A DNA stretch of 64,000 nt from Inhella inkyongensis. GTDB taxonomy: Bacteria; Pseudomonadota; Gammaproteobacteria; Burkholderiales; Burkholderiaceae_C. Below the pieces are notes generated by a model. It did not search any database and had not been told where the DNA came from. It saw only the letters and a program-made list of their open reading frames with translations. Shown here one piece after another: positions 53,764 to 61,941 of this stretch. The translations under genes and the position numbers were made by a program. How positions within the stretch are numbered: position 1 is the stretch's first letter; each line of letters begins with the position of its first letter. The stretch lies in assembly GCF_005952805.1 (NCBI RefSeq), contig NZ_CP040709.1, positions 3,100,001 to 3,164,000 on the forward strand, given 5' to 3'.

Positions 53764-55186
53764 CGTCCACCTGGATGCCCAGCCGCGCCATGCGATAGCG
53801 CATCTGCCGCAGCGACAACCCAAGCCGCGCACCCGCCGCCGTGCGGTTGTAGCGACACTGCGCCAAGGCCCGCAGCAAGACCTTGCGCTCCACCTCGTCG
53901 AGATGGGCGGCCAGATCACTGGGCAGGGCTTCCTCGCTCGGCAAGGCCAGCGGCGCCGGCGCGGTGCCTGCAGGCAAAGCACCGAAGCTGGAGTCCTCAG
54001 TGGACACGCTGTCGGGCAGATCCAGGTCCTCGGCGCACAGCTCGGTGGCGCCGGACAGCGCCAGGGCGCGGTGCAACACGTTCTCCAGTTCGCGCACATT
54101 GCCCGGAAAGTTGTAGGCCGCCAGGCGCGCCAGCGCATCCGCGCCAAGCCGGGGCACCGGATGCACACCAGCATCGCGGGCGATTCGCTCCAGCAGCCCA
54201 GCGCTGATGGCGGCCACATCCCCGATGCGCTCGCGCAGCGGCGGCACGCGGATCTGGATCACATTCAGGCGGTAGAACAGGTCCTGTCGAAAGCGACCCG
54301 CCGCCACTTCGGCGGCCAAATCCTTGTGAGTGGCCGACAACAGGCGCAAGTTCACCGGCAGCTCCGCCACCGCGCCCACCGGCCGCACCGAGCGCTCTTG
54401 AATGGCCCGCAACAGTTTGCTCTGCATGGCCAGCGGCAAATCGCCGATTTCATCCAGGAACAGGGTGCCCCCCTGAGCGGCCTGGAAGAAGCCTTCGCGG
54501 TCTTCGTTGGCGCCCGTGAAGGCTCCCTTGCGGTAGCCGAAGAACTCGGCCTCCAACAACTGCTCGGGGATGGCTCCACAGTTCACCGCCACAAAGGGCT
54601 GGTCGGCCCGGGATCCTTCGCCATGGATGGCACGAGCGACCAACTCCTTGCCGGTGCCCGACTCGCCCTGCAACAGCACCGGCGCCATCGAGCGTCCGAC
54701 CTTTCGGATCAGTTCGCGCACCTGCTCCATCGCCGCAGAGGGTCCGGCCAAGCGGGCCAGGGCCTGACCTTTGGCCTTGCCGGCCGCCTCGTCTCGACGC
54801 GGCGCCGGCTTGCCCGCCACACGGCCCAAGGCCGTGGCCACCACGCTGCGGAACTGGCGCAAGTCCACCGGCTTGGTCAGGTAATCAAAGGCGCCCGCCT
54901 TCAAGGCCTCCACTGCGTTCTCTGCCGAGCCGTGGGCCGTGATGACGATGGCCCGTTCGCTGCGCCTTTGCTGCTCCAGCCAATTCAGCAGATCCAGGCC
55001 CGAGCCATCGGGCAGGCGCATGTCGGTGATGACGGCGGCAAAGCTCTCGGCCTGCAACAACGCCAGCGCCTCGGCCACCGTCTCGGCGCTCACCAGGCTA
55101 TAGCCCTCGCGCAACAGGGTCAGCTCGTACAGCGTGCGCAGATCGGGTTCGTCATCAACAACCAGCAGGCGATCAGTAGAGCTCAT
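53741..55186 (-). CDS. pilR: PilR, sigma54-dependent response regulator of pilin genes
   Basis: A 481-residue NtrC-type regulator. Receiver domain (1-120; 'VVDDEPDL', acceptor D in ITDMRLPDGSG, 'YLTKPV'), AAA+ sigma54-interaction domain (about 145-385; Walker A GESGTGKE, GAFTGA loop 'KGAFTGANEDR', 'LDEIGDLPL') and a C-terminal Fis-type helix-turn-helix ('RYNRTAAGARLGLSLRQMRYRMARLGI'). It should activate the major pilin gene with PilS. Overlaps pilS by 4 bp and ampD by 23 bp. Confidence 0.92.
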   Translation of the reverse strand: MSSTDRLLVVDDEPDLRTLYELTLLREGYSLVSAETVAEALALLQAESFAAVITDMRLPDGSGLDLLNWLEQQRRSERAIVITAHGSAENAVEALKAGAFDYLTKPVDLRQFRSVVATALGRVAGKPAPRRDEAAGKAKGQALARLAGPSAAMEQVRELIRKVGRSMAPVLLQGESGTGKELVARAIHGEGSRADQPFVAVNCGAIPEQLLEAEFFGYRKGAFTGANEDREGFFQAAQGGTLFLDEIGDLPLAMQSKLLRAIQERSVRPVGAVAELPVNLRLLSATHKDLAAEVAAGRFRQDLFYRLNVIQIRVPPLRERIGDVAAISAGLLERIARDAGVHPVPRLGADALARLAAYNFPGNVRELENVLHRALALSGATELCAEDLDLPDSVSTEDSSFGALPAGTAPAPLALPSEEALPSDLAAHLDEVERKVLLRALAQCRYNRTAAGARLGLSLRQMRYRMARLGIQVDDGEPPLG

Positions 55187-56913
55187 GGGGCGGCATTCTC
55201 AGGGGCGGCTTCATCGCGGGCACGGCTGAGCACGACATCAAAAGCATTGCCGTCCTGACCCCAAGCCTGGGCGCCTTGGTAGTCGATGCGGGCGCGGTAG
55301 CGCTCGCACAGCTCGCGGCAGATGTAAAGACCCAAGCCCGAACCGCGGCTGCGCGTGGAATAGAAGGGCTCGAACAAATGGCGCTCCACGCTGGGCGCGA
55401 TGCGCGGGCCGGGATTGAAGACGCGCAAAGCCACAGCCTGGCGCCCCTGCGGGCTCAGGCTCAGCCCCACCCAGGGCAAGCTGCCATCATGGGCATTCAG
55501 CGCCGCCTCCTGTGCATGGCGCCAGGCGTTGTCCAGCAAATTCACCAGCACCCGACGTAAATGTTCGGGGTCGAACTGCACCCGCTGCGGCCCGGGTGGC
55601 AAGTCCACGCGCAGGCAGTCCGGCCGCGGCAGGTCCTGCGTAGCGGCCCACTCCTGGCTGACCTCGGCCACCAGGCTCACCGCATCCAGCACCTGCGGTG
55701 CCCCTTCAGGGCTGGCAGCCAGCAGCATCACCTCATCGACGATGCGCTGCAGACGCCTGACATTGGCCGCCACCAAGCCTGTCAGGCGCTGCGCACCGGG
55801 ATCCGGCAAGTCCTCAGACAGCAAGGCGTTGGCCTGTGAGATGGCCGCCAGCGGGTTGCGAATCTCGTGCGCGATGCCAGCCGACATCCGACCCATGGCG
55901 GCCAATTTGTCCCGCCGCACTCGTGCCAGCAAGGTGGCGCGATCTTCCAACAGCAGCACACACAGGTCCTCACTGCCGCGATCCTCGCGCCCCCGGTTCA
56001 CCCGGCTTCGAACACGCAGGGTGCGCGCCGGGGCCTGGGAAAAGTTCAGGGTCACATCCAGGGGCTCGGCCGCGCGCGCGGCAAAGCAGTCGCTAACACG
56101 CGCCACCAACTCACCCCAAGCGCGTTGATCGTGTAGGCAGAACTGCGGTTCGTGCAGGGCCTCGCGCTCGCCCAGCAGCATCCGGGCGGCCGGGTTCGCA
56201 GCCCGCACTTTGAGCCCGCGGTCCACCACCAACACCCCTTCCTGCATTTCGTCGATGACCAACTGGTTCAACGCCGTTTGCTGCCGTGCAAAGGCCAGGC
56301 TGCCCTTGGCCGCCTGCTGCTCGCGCGCCAGACGGGCTGCCAACTCCAGCGCCAACAAGGCCACCGCAAAGTAGCCACTGCCGGCCAAGCCGGCCTGGGT
56401 CAATCGGGTGCCCAATTCCGCGGAGTCCCAGCCTTGCGGGAGCAAGGCCCCCAACAGACCCAAGGTGGCGAGCGCCGCGGCGGCCAACGCCGCCCGCCGC
56501 GAAGAGAGCACGCCCGCCATCATCACCGGCAGGATGAACAAGGCGGCCAGCGAGACGCCGCCTCCTGCATCCAAGGTCTGCAAGGTGGTGAAGGCCACCA
56601 AGTCCAGGCCCACGCTGGCCCACCAACGCGGCCGCCGCAGGCCCGACAAACTGCGTCGACCACTGGCGCGCCGAAGGCGCGGCACCAGAGCATGGGCCAG
56701 CGTCAGTCCGGCATAGGCCAGACAAATCCAAAAACCCAGCGGATGCCGGTTGCCACCGGCCACCCAGGCGCCCACTTGCGCCAACAACAGCACCACCCCC
56801 AGGGCGGCACGTGCCGCCAAAAAGGCGGCATAGAGCCGGGCAAATCCGCCGTCATCGCCTAAGCGCTCACTGCGCAGTGCCGCAAAGCGGCTGACCGGAC
56901 CGGCGTCGCTCAC
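55183..56913 (-). CDS. pilS: PilS, membrane sensor histidine kinase
   Basis: A 576-residue kinase with about six N-terminal membrane helices (up to residue 185), a PAS-like region (about 200-310) and a kinase core with 'GIAHEIRNPLAAISQANALL' (phospho-His), 'LVNLLDNAWRHA', 'NPGPRI' in place of a standard G1 box, and 'GSGLGLYICREL'. It pairs with PilR and is thought to sense pilin levels in the membrane. It starts with GTG at 56913, overlapping the PP0621 stop (GTGA). A longer frame is rejected. Confidence 0.9.
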   Translation of the reverse strand: MSDAGPVSRFAALRSERLGDDGGFARLYAAFLAARAALGVVLLLAQVGAWVAGGNRHPLGFWICLAYAGLTLAHALVPRLRRASGRRSLSGLRRPRWWASVGLDLVAFTTLQTLDAGGGVSLAALFILPVMMAGVLSSRRAALAAAALATLGLLGALLPQGWDSAELGTRLTQAGLAGSGYFAVALLALELAARLAREQQAAKGSLAFARQQTALNQLVIDEMQEGVLVVDRGLKVRAANPAARMLLGEREALHEPQFCLHDQRAWGELVARVSDCFAARAAEPLDVTLNFSQAPARTLRVRSRVNRGREDRGSEDLCVLLLEDRATLLARVRRDKLAAMGRMSAGIAHEIRNPLAAISQANALLSEDLPDPGAQRLTGLVAANVRRLQRIVDEVMLLAASPEGAPQVLDAVSLVAEVSQEWAATQDLPRPDCLRVDLPPGPQRVQFDPEHLRRVLVNLLDNAWRHAQEAALNAHDGSLPWVGLSLSPQGRQAVALRVFNPGPRIAPSVERHLFEPFYSTRSRGSGLGLYICRELCERYRARIDYQGAQAWGQDGNAFDVVLSRARDEAAPENAAP

Positions 56914-57146
56914 TCGGGTTGACGCGCTTCGAAGCGCTGGCGGTGATCGCTGCTGCAAAAGTGCCCGCCACGCCCGGGCAGGGCCAGGCTATCGGGCAGA
57001 TGCACACCACATTCGGCGCAGCGTCGCATGGCCTCCTTGGCGCCCGCCTGCGGCGCCGACCTTTGGCCTTGCGAACGCTGAGCGCGCGCGCGCCAAACAC
57101 CCCAAATCACCAGGCCCACCAGGGCCAACAGGAGCCAGCGCGCCAT
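56910..57146 (-). CDS. PP0621-family small membrane protein
   Basis: A 78-residue protein: one N-terminal membrane helix ('ARWLLLALVGLVIWGVWRARAQ'), then a small cysteine cluster (CAEC...FCSSDH) that may bind metal. It matches the PP0621 family, which regularly lies between ypjD-type and pilS genes. Function unknown. Begins right after ypjD's stop with no gap and overlaps pilS by 4 bp. Confidence 0.87.
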   Translation of the reverse strand: MARWLLLALVGLVIWGVWRARAQRSQGQRSAPQAGAKEAMRRCAECGVHLPDSLALPGRGGHFCSSDHRQRFEARQPE

Positions 57147-57917
57147 TCAGACCCCGCGCCCCAACATCACCTGCAGCACAAAGCGTGAGCCGACATAGGC
57201 CAACAGCAGCAGGCAGCTGCCCACATAAAGCCAGCGCAAGGCCTGGGCGCCACGCCAGCCCAGCCAATGGCGACCCGCCAGCAAACCCGCCAGCACCACA
57301 AAGGCCAGCAGCGAGAACAAGGTCTTGTGGTCCCAGCGCCACTGCGTCAGCGTGGCAAAGCCCAACACCAAAGCCAAGCCCAGGACCAGCACGCCCGCGG
57401 CGACGAATTGAAAGGTCAGACGTTCCAGGCGCAGTAAGGGCAGACCCAGGGCACCAGGCGCCAACTGGCGCATCTGACGCTCGGCCCGCCCCAGCAACCA
57501 GGCATGCAGCACGGCCGTGGCGAACAGACCGTAGGACACCAGACCCAACACCCAATGCAGCGGCGCCCAAGGGCCGGCGGCCGCGTGCAATTGCCCCGGG
57601 AAGGCCCAGGCCAGCGCCACCGTGCCAGCCGCCAACAGCGACAGCGCGCGGCGCATGAAGTGCAGAGGAAGAAACCGGCTCTCCAGCAACACCACCGCCA
57701 ACACCAGCCACAGCATCAAAGAGAGTGCGGGTGCAAACCCAAAGCGCACGCCGGCTTGGGCTGCACCCACGCCCCCCAAGTCCACCAGCAGCGCCAACGC
57801 CTGGGCGCCCCAGGCCACCCAAAGTGCCGGCAACCAGCGCTCACGTTGCGCCGAAGCGCCCCAGGCCGACAGGCCATAGCCCAGCAGGGCCAGCAGACTC
57901 AATCCAGTCAGCCACAT
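57147..57917 (-). CDS. CcsA/YpjD-type cytochrome c assembly membrane protein
   Basis: A 256-residue, highly hydrophobic protein with about eight membrane helices. It contains 'WAPLHWVLGLVSYGLFATAVLHAW' and a late 'WRWDHKTLFSLLAFVV' segment typical of the CcsA/HemX/YpjD family (E. coli YpjD-like). A role in heme handling is assumed from the family. It is divergent from ffh, which starts 87 bp away on the other strand, a conserved arrangement. First gene of the ypjD-PP0621-pilS-pilR-ampD run. Confidence 0.9.
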   Translation of the reverse strand: MWLTGLSLLALLGYGLSAWGASAQRERWLPALWVAWGAQALALLVDLGGVGAAQAGVRFGFAPALSLMLWLVLAVVLLESRFLPLHFMRRALSLLAAGTVALAWAFPGQLHAAAGPWAPLHWVLGLVSYGLFATAVLHAWLLGRAERQMRQLAPGALGLPLLRLERLTFQFVAAGVLVLGLALVLGFATLTQWRWDHKTLFSLLAFVVLAGLLAGRHWLGWRGAQALRWLYVGSCLLLLAYVGSRFVLQVMLGRGV

Positions 57918-58004
57918 CGCAGCAATCGGGGGCCCGACGGGGGCACCAATAAAATCATCCGCTTTAGTTTACGGGCGCCCTTTGACGGCAGCGCTCCAGC
58001 ACCC

Positions 58005-59390
58005 ATGGCTTCCACCCTTGCCGATCGCCTGAGTCGGCTGGTCAAGACGATGCGCGGCCAAGCCCGCATCACCGAAACGAATGTGCAGGAGATGCTGCGC
58101 GAAGTGCGCATGGCCCTGCTGGAGGCCGACGTGGCCCTGCCCGTGGTGCGTGACTTCGTAGCACGCGTCAAGGACAAGGCCCTGGGCGCCGAGGTGGTGG
58201 GGTCGCTGACGCCCGGACAGGCCTTGGTGGGCATCGTCCACAAAGAACTCGCCGCCACCATGGGCGAGCTGGACGAAAAAGGACAGCTCAAGGCCGGCGC
58301 CAGCGACATCAATCTGCACACCCAGCCTCCGGCCGTCATCCTGATGGCCGGCCTGCAGGGTGCGGGCAAGACCACCACCACGGCCAAGCTGGCCAAGCAC
58401 CTGATCGAAAAGCGCAAGAAAAAGGTGCTGACGGTCAGCGGCGACGTCTATCGCCCGGCTGCCATTGAGCAGCTCAAGACCGTCACCGCCCAAGCCGGCG
58501 CCGAGTGGTTCCCGTCCACACCGGATCAAAAACCACGCGACATCGCACTGGCCGCCCTCGATCACGCCCGTCGTCACTACTTCGACGTGCTGCTGGTGGA
58601 CACCGCCGGCCGACTGGCCATCGACGAAGCCCTGATGGCCGAGATCCGCGAGCTGCATGCCACGCTCAAGCCGGTCGAAACCCTGTTCGTGGTGGATGCC
58701 ATGCAGGGTCAGGACGCCATCAACACCGCCAAAGCCTTCAAAGAGGCCCTGCCCCTGACCGGCGTGGTGCTGACCAAATTGGACGGCGACTCGCGCGGCG
58801 GCGCGGCACTTTCGGTGCGCGCCATCACTGGCGTGCCGATCAAGTTCGCGGGCGTCAGTGAAAAGATCGACGGTCTGGAAGCCTTTAACGCCGAGCGCCA
58901 TGCCGGTCGCGTGCTGGGCATGGGCGACATCGTCGCCCTGGTCGAGGAGGTGACCAAGGGCGTGGACCTGGAGTCGGCCAAGGCCATGGCCGACAAGATC
59001 AAGAGCGGTGACGCCTTCACGCTTGACGACTTTCTGCTGCAACTGCAGCAGATGAAGAAGATGGGGGGCCTGTCCAGCCTGATGGACAAGCTGCCGACCC
59101 AGATCGCCGCCAAGGCCGGCGCCAATGAAATGGAGCGCGCCGAGCGCGACATGCGCCGCATGACCGGCATCATCCATTCGATGACCAAGCTGGAGCGCCG
59201 CAAGCCCGAGATCATCAAGGCCACCCGCAAGAAGCGCATCGCCAATGGTGCCGGCGTGCAGGTGCAGGACGTCAATCGCCTGCTCAATCAGTTCGAGCAG
59301 ATGCGCGACATGATGAAGAAGATGAAGGGCGGCGGCCTGTTCAAGATGATGAAGAAGATGGGCGGCATGAAGGGCCTGCCGGGCATGTGA
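58005..59390 (+). CDS. ffh: Signal recognition particle protein
   Basis: A 461-residue SRP54. N-domain (1-85), GTPase G-domain ('GLQGAGKTTTTAKLAKHL', 'VDTAGRLAIDEAL', 'TKLDGDSRGGAALS') and a methionine-rich M-domain ('MRRMTGIIHSMTKLERRKPE' and a Met/Lys/Gly tail) that binds signal sequences and 4.5S RNA. It targets membrane proteins co-translationally with FtsY, encoded 2 kb away. The start is the ATG before ASTLADRLSRL; a longer open frame upstream is not SRP-like. Confidence 0.97.
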   Translation: MASTLADRLSRLVKTMRGQARITETNVQEMLREVRMALLEADVALPVVRDFVARVKDKALGAEVVGSLTPGQALVGIVHKELAATMGELDEKGQLKAGASDINLHTQPPAVILMAGLQGAGKTTTTAKLAKHLIEKRKKKVLTVSGDVYRPAAIEQLKTVTAQAGAEWFPSTPDQKPRDIALAALDHARRHYFDVLLVDTAGRLAIDEALMAEIRELHATLKPVETLFVVDAMQGQDAINTAKAFKEALPLTGVVLTKLDGDSRGGAALSVRAITGVPIKFAGVSEKIDGLEAFNAERHAGRVLGMGDIVALVEEVTKGVDLESAKAMADKIKSGDAFTLDDFLLQLQQMKKMGGLSSLMDKLPTQIAAKAGANEMERAERDMRRMTGIIHSMTKLERRKPEIIKATRKKRIANGAGVQVQDVNRLLNQFEQMRDMMKKMKGGGLFKMMKKMGGMKGLPGM

Positions 59391-59411
59391 CCCCCCCAGG
59401 CTTCGGGGGGC
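59391..59411 (+). terminator. Hairpin after ffh
   Basis: Stem CCCCCC / GGGGGG around AGGCTTC immediately after the ffh stop. No T-tract follows. A small stem CTTAC-GCTT-GTAAG lies at 59433-59446. Confidence 0.6.
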
Positions 59412-59485
59412 CAGTGGCCTGGCGCAACGGCTGCTTACGCTTGTAAGTCGCATTGGGGTGAACCCGCAGGCAGACTGCGCGCCCC

Positions 59486-59953
59486 ATGATGCAAGTTCCC
59501 TTTTTTCAGCGCCTCGGCCAACAGCTGCGCCCCCTGGTGCGCGCTCACGCCAACGAGGACACCGTGGCCGCCTGGCCCCCAGTCGCCGCCCGGCTGCTCA
59601 ACGCCCCCGAGCGCCTTGCGCACAGCGTGCTGCAGCAGGCCCTGCCCGACTGCCAGCTCTTCGTCCACGTCCCACTGGCCCGGCTGGTGCGGGTGCCCAA
59701 CCGCCGCTCCTACAACGAGTGGCTTTCACGCATCTCGGGCCTGAGTGCCGACTTTGCAATCTGTGATCGCAGCAGTCAGGTCATTGGCACGGTACTTCTC
59801 AGCCCGCGCGAAGAGACCCCGCGCGGCAAGCTGCGGCGCGAACGCCTGGCTCGCGTGCTGCGGGCCGCCGGACTGCAAGTGGTGGAGTGGCAAGTCGGCT
59901 GGCAACCGCATCAGAACGAGCTGCGCCAAGCGCTAGGCCTGGCGCGGCTCTGA
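59486..59953 (+). CDS. DUF2726 domain protein
   Basis: A 155-residue soluble protein with a DUF2726 domain (about 25-150): 'RLLNAPERLAHSVLQQALPDCQLFVHVPLARLVRVP', 'DFAICDRSSQVIGTVLL' and 'GLQVVEWQVGWQP' resemble restriction-endonuclease-like DUF2726 members, some fused to topoisomerase zinc fingers. Function unknown. The second codon is also ATG (59489). Its stop is one base from the duplicated ftsY end. Confidence 0.82.
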   Translation: MMQVPFFQRLGQQLRPLVRAHANEDTVAAWPPVAARLLNAPERLAHSVLQQALPDCQLFVHVPLARLVRVPNRRSYNEWLSRISGLSADFAICDRSSQVIGTVLLSPREETPRGKLRRERLARVLRAAGLQVVEWQVGWQPHQNELRQALGLARL

Positions 59954-59954
59954 A

Positions 59955-60070
59955 TCAGCTCAGCAGAGCCTGCACAAACTCGCGTGCGCTGAAGGCCTCC
60001 ACAGGGGCCGCTTCTGCGAGTTGGCTCCGGCTCAGCTAAGCAGAGCCTGCGCAAACTCGCGTGCGCTGAA
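59955..60070 (-). repeat. Duplicated 3' end of ftsY
   Basis: The last 13 codons of ftsY (60032-60070, minus strand; FSAREFAQALLS-stop) recur at 59955-59993 as FSAREFVQALLS-stop. Over 39 bases only two differ: one synonymous (CTT/CTG) and one Ala/Val. The stops lie 77 bp apart, out of frame. The spacer (59994-60031) is not similar to ftsY. Confidence 0.9.
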
Positions 60071-61315
60071 GGTCTGCAGATCTTCGAGCTTCTCACCCAC
60101 GCCGATGAAGTAGACGGGGATAGGGCGCTCGCGCGCGATGGCCGCCAGCACCCCACCTTTGGCGGTGCCATCCAGCTTGGTCACGATCAGGCCCGTCAGA
60201 CCCAGGGCATCGTCAAAGGCGCGCACCTGGGTCAGGGCGTTCTGGCCGGTGTTGCCGTCCACCACCAGCAGCACCTCGTGCGGTGCATCCGGCTGCGCCT
60301 TGGTGATCACGCGCTTGATCTTTTTCAGCTCTTCCATCAGATGCAGCTGCGTGGGCAAGCGGCCGGCGGTGTCGGCGATCACCACGTCACAGCCGCGTGC
60401 ACGGCCGGCGTTCACGGCGTCGAAGGTCACGGCCGCCGGGTCGCCGCCCTGCTGACTGACGATGTCTACCCAGCCTGCGCCTTGTGCCTGGACCCCGCTG
60501 CCATCCGCGCGCTGGGCCCAGACCGCTAACTGCTCGCGAGCGGCCGCGCGGAAGGTGTCGGCAGCGGCCATCAGCACTTTCTGCTCGGCTTCCAGCAGGT
60601 GACGGGTCAGCTTACCAATGCTGGTGGTCTTGCCGGCGCCATTGACGCCCACGACCATCATCACCGTCGGGTTGTGGCGCCCCACTTCCAGGCTGCGCTC
60701 CAGCGGAAGCAGCAACTCGGTGAGCACCTCGATCAGCAGGCCTTTGACGGCCTGAGGCTCGGTGCAACGCGCCTCGCGCACCCGCTGCTTCAGCGTCTCC
60801 AGCAGGAACTCGGTGGCCTTGACGCCGGCATCGGCCATCAGCAGCGCCTCTTCCAGCTCCTCAAACAGTGCGTCGTCGATCTTGGTGCGGCTGAACACGC
60901 TGGCCAGACTGGAGCCGGTCTTGCGCAGGCCATCGCGCAGGCGCTGCAGCCAGCCGGCTCGCGGGGCGGGTGCCGCTACTTCCGGCGCGGGAGCGGGCGG
61001 TGCAGCCACCGGAGCCGCCTGCTCCGGCACGGGCATGGGTTGAGGCACAGGCGCAGCAGGGGCCGCCACAGGGGCCAGCGGCTCCGGGGCAGCAACAGGA
61101 GCAAGTACTTCGAGAGTCGAAGAAGACGGCGACACCTCGGGCGCCGGTGCAAGGGGCTCATGAATCACCGGCACCACGGGTTCAGGTGCGGCGGGCGCCG
61201 GAGCAACGACAGGAGCCGGCGCGGTCTTGGGGGCCAAGTCGGCAAAGCCCACTTCGGTGAACACCGAGCCGTTGTCAGCGTCGGGCGTGGGTTTCTTCTT
61301 GAAAAAACTGAACAT
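60032..61315 (-). CDS. ftsY: FtsY, signal recognition particle receptor
   Basis: A 427-residue SRP receptor. An N-terminal 'FSFFKKKPTPDADN' is followed by a long Ala/Pro-rich acidic region (about 20-130) for membrane contact, then the NG domain with 'GVNGAGKTTSIGKLTRHL', 'DTFRAAAREQL', 'DTAGRLPTQLHLMEEL' and 'TKLDGTAKGG'. It docks the Ffh-ribosome complex at the membrane. The start at 61315 is the family N-terminus; an in-frame start 17 codons earlier is possible. Its end is duplicated downstream. Confidence 0.96.
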   Translation of the reverse strand: MFSFFKKKPTPDADNGSVFTEVGFADLAPKTAPAPVVAPAPAAPEPVVPVIHEPLAPAPEVSPSSSTLEVLAPVAAPEPLAPVAAPAAPVPQPMPVPEQAAPVAAPPAPAPEVAAPAPRAGWLQRLRDGLRKTGSSLASVFSRTKIDDALFEELEEALLMADAGVKATEFLLETLKQRVREARCTEPQAVKGLLIEVLTELLLPLERSLEVGRHNPTVMMVVGVNGAGKTTSIGKLTRHLLEAEQKVLMAAADTFRAAAREQLAVWAQRADGSGVQAQGAGWVDIVSQQGGDPAAVTFDAVNAGRARGCDVVIADTAGRLPTQLHLMEELKKIKRVITKAQPDAPHEVLLVVDGNTGQNALTQVRAFDDALGLTGLIVTKLDGTAKGGVLAAIARERPIPVYFIGVGEKLEDLQTFSAREFAQALLS

Positions 61316-61360
61316 CGAACTTCCGCGAGGGCCGCAAAATTTCTGCGGCGAAAAAGAGAC

Positions 61361-61391
61361 TTGCACAAATCCGCAAAACTTGCGCTATAGT
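61361..61391 (+). promoter_or_regulatory. Probable promoter of tRNA-Met
   Basis: TTGCAC (61361-61366) and TATAGT (61386-61391), with a 19-bp spacer, end 11 bases before the tRNA. The spacing is slightly long, but the position suits a stable-RNA promoter; GC-rich bases follow the -10. It lies divergent from ftsY. Confidence 0.6.
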
Positions 61392-61402
61392 AGCGGGCTC
61401 TT

Positions 61403-61479
<77 letters not shown>

Positions 61480-61486
61480 AAATGGA

Positions 61487-61520
61487 AAAGCCCCGTTGAT
61501 CGTCAGATCAACGGGGCTTT
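61487..61520 (+). terminator. Intrinsic terminator of tRNA-Met
   Basis: A 15-bp perfect stem AAAGCCCCGTTGATC / GATCAACGGGGCTTT with loop GTCA, ending in TTT. It lies 7 bases after the CCA end. Confidence 0.92.
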
Positions 61521-61563
61521 GTTCCGTTCGCAGCACCCTTCCAACAGCCCCTGGATGAACCCC

Positions 61564-61941
61564 ATGATCCGCTGTGCTCTGGCGCTCGCCGCCACTGTCC
61601 TCGCCAGCCCCCTGCTGGCGCAGACCCACCGCCACTTCCCCGCCGACGCCCTGCGCGGGGAGATCAAGTTCCTGCAGCCCCCTGCCGTGCAACTCAACGG
61701 CAAGCCGCAAACCCTCTCGCCGGGCAGCCGGCTGCAGGGCGAGAACGGCATGGGCGTGCTGTCGGGCGAACTGATCGGCCGCGCTCATTCCGTTCACTAC
61801 ACCTTGAACACCGATGGCCAGCTGCGCGACGTCTGGATCCTGAACGCCACCGAGCGCCAGAACCGCGTCTGGCCCAAGAGCCGCGAAGAGGCCAACCGCT
61901 GGACCTTCGACCCCTCCACTCAGACCTGGAGCAAGCCATGA
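61564..61941 (+). CDS. Conserved exported hypothetical protein upstream of miaB
   Basis: A small protein of 125 residues with a signal peptide ([19 protein letters not shown]) and a mature part of about 105 residues: '[24 protein letters not shown]', '[28 protein letters not shown]', '[11 protein letters not shown]'. No catalytic motif is visible; the function is unknown. ATGs at 61555 and 61564 both lead into the signal peptide. Its stop overlaps the miaB ATG by 4 bp. Confidence 0.8.
   Translation: MIRCALALAATVLASPLLAQTHRHFPADALRGEIKFLQPPAVQLNGKPQTLSPGSRLQGENGMGVLSGELIGRAHSVHYTLNTDGQLRDVWILNATERQNRVWPKSREEANRWTFDPSTQTWSKP

Noticed and set aside
53167..54219. 350-residue open frame over ampD and part of pilR
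   Set aside because: The first 150 residues are a shadow of pilR; AmpD similarity begins at 53763.
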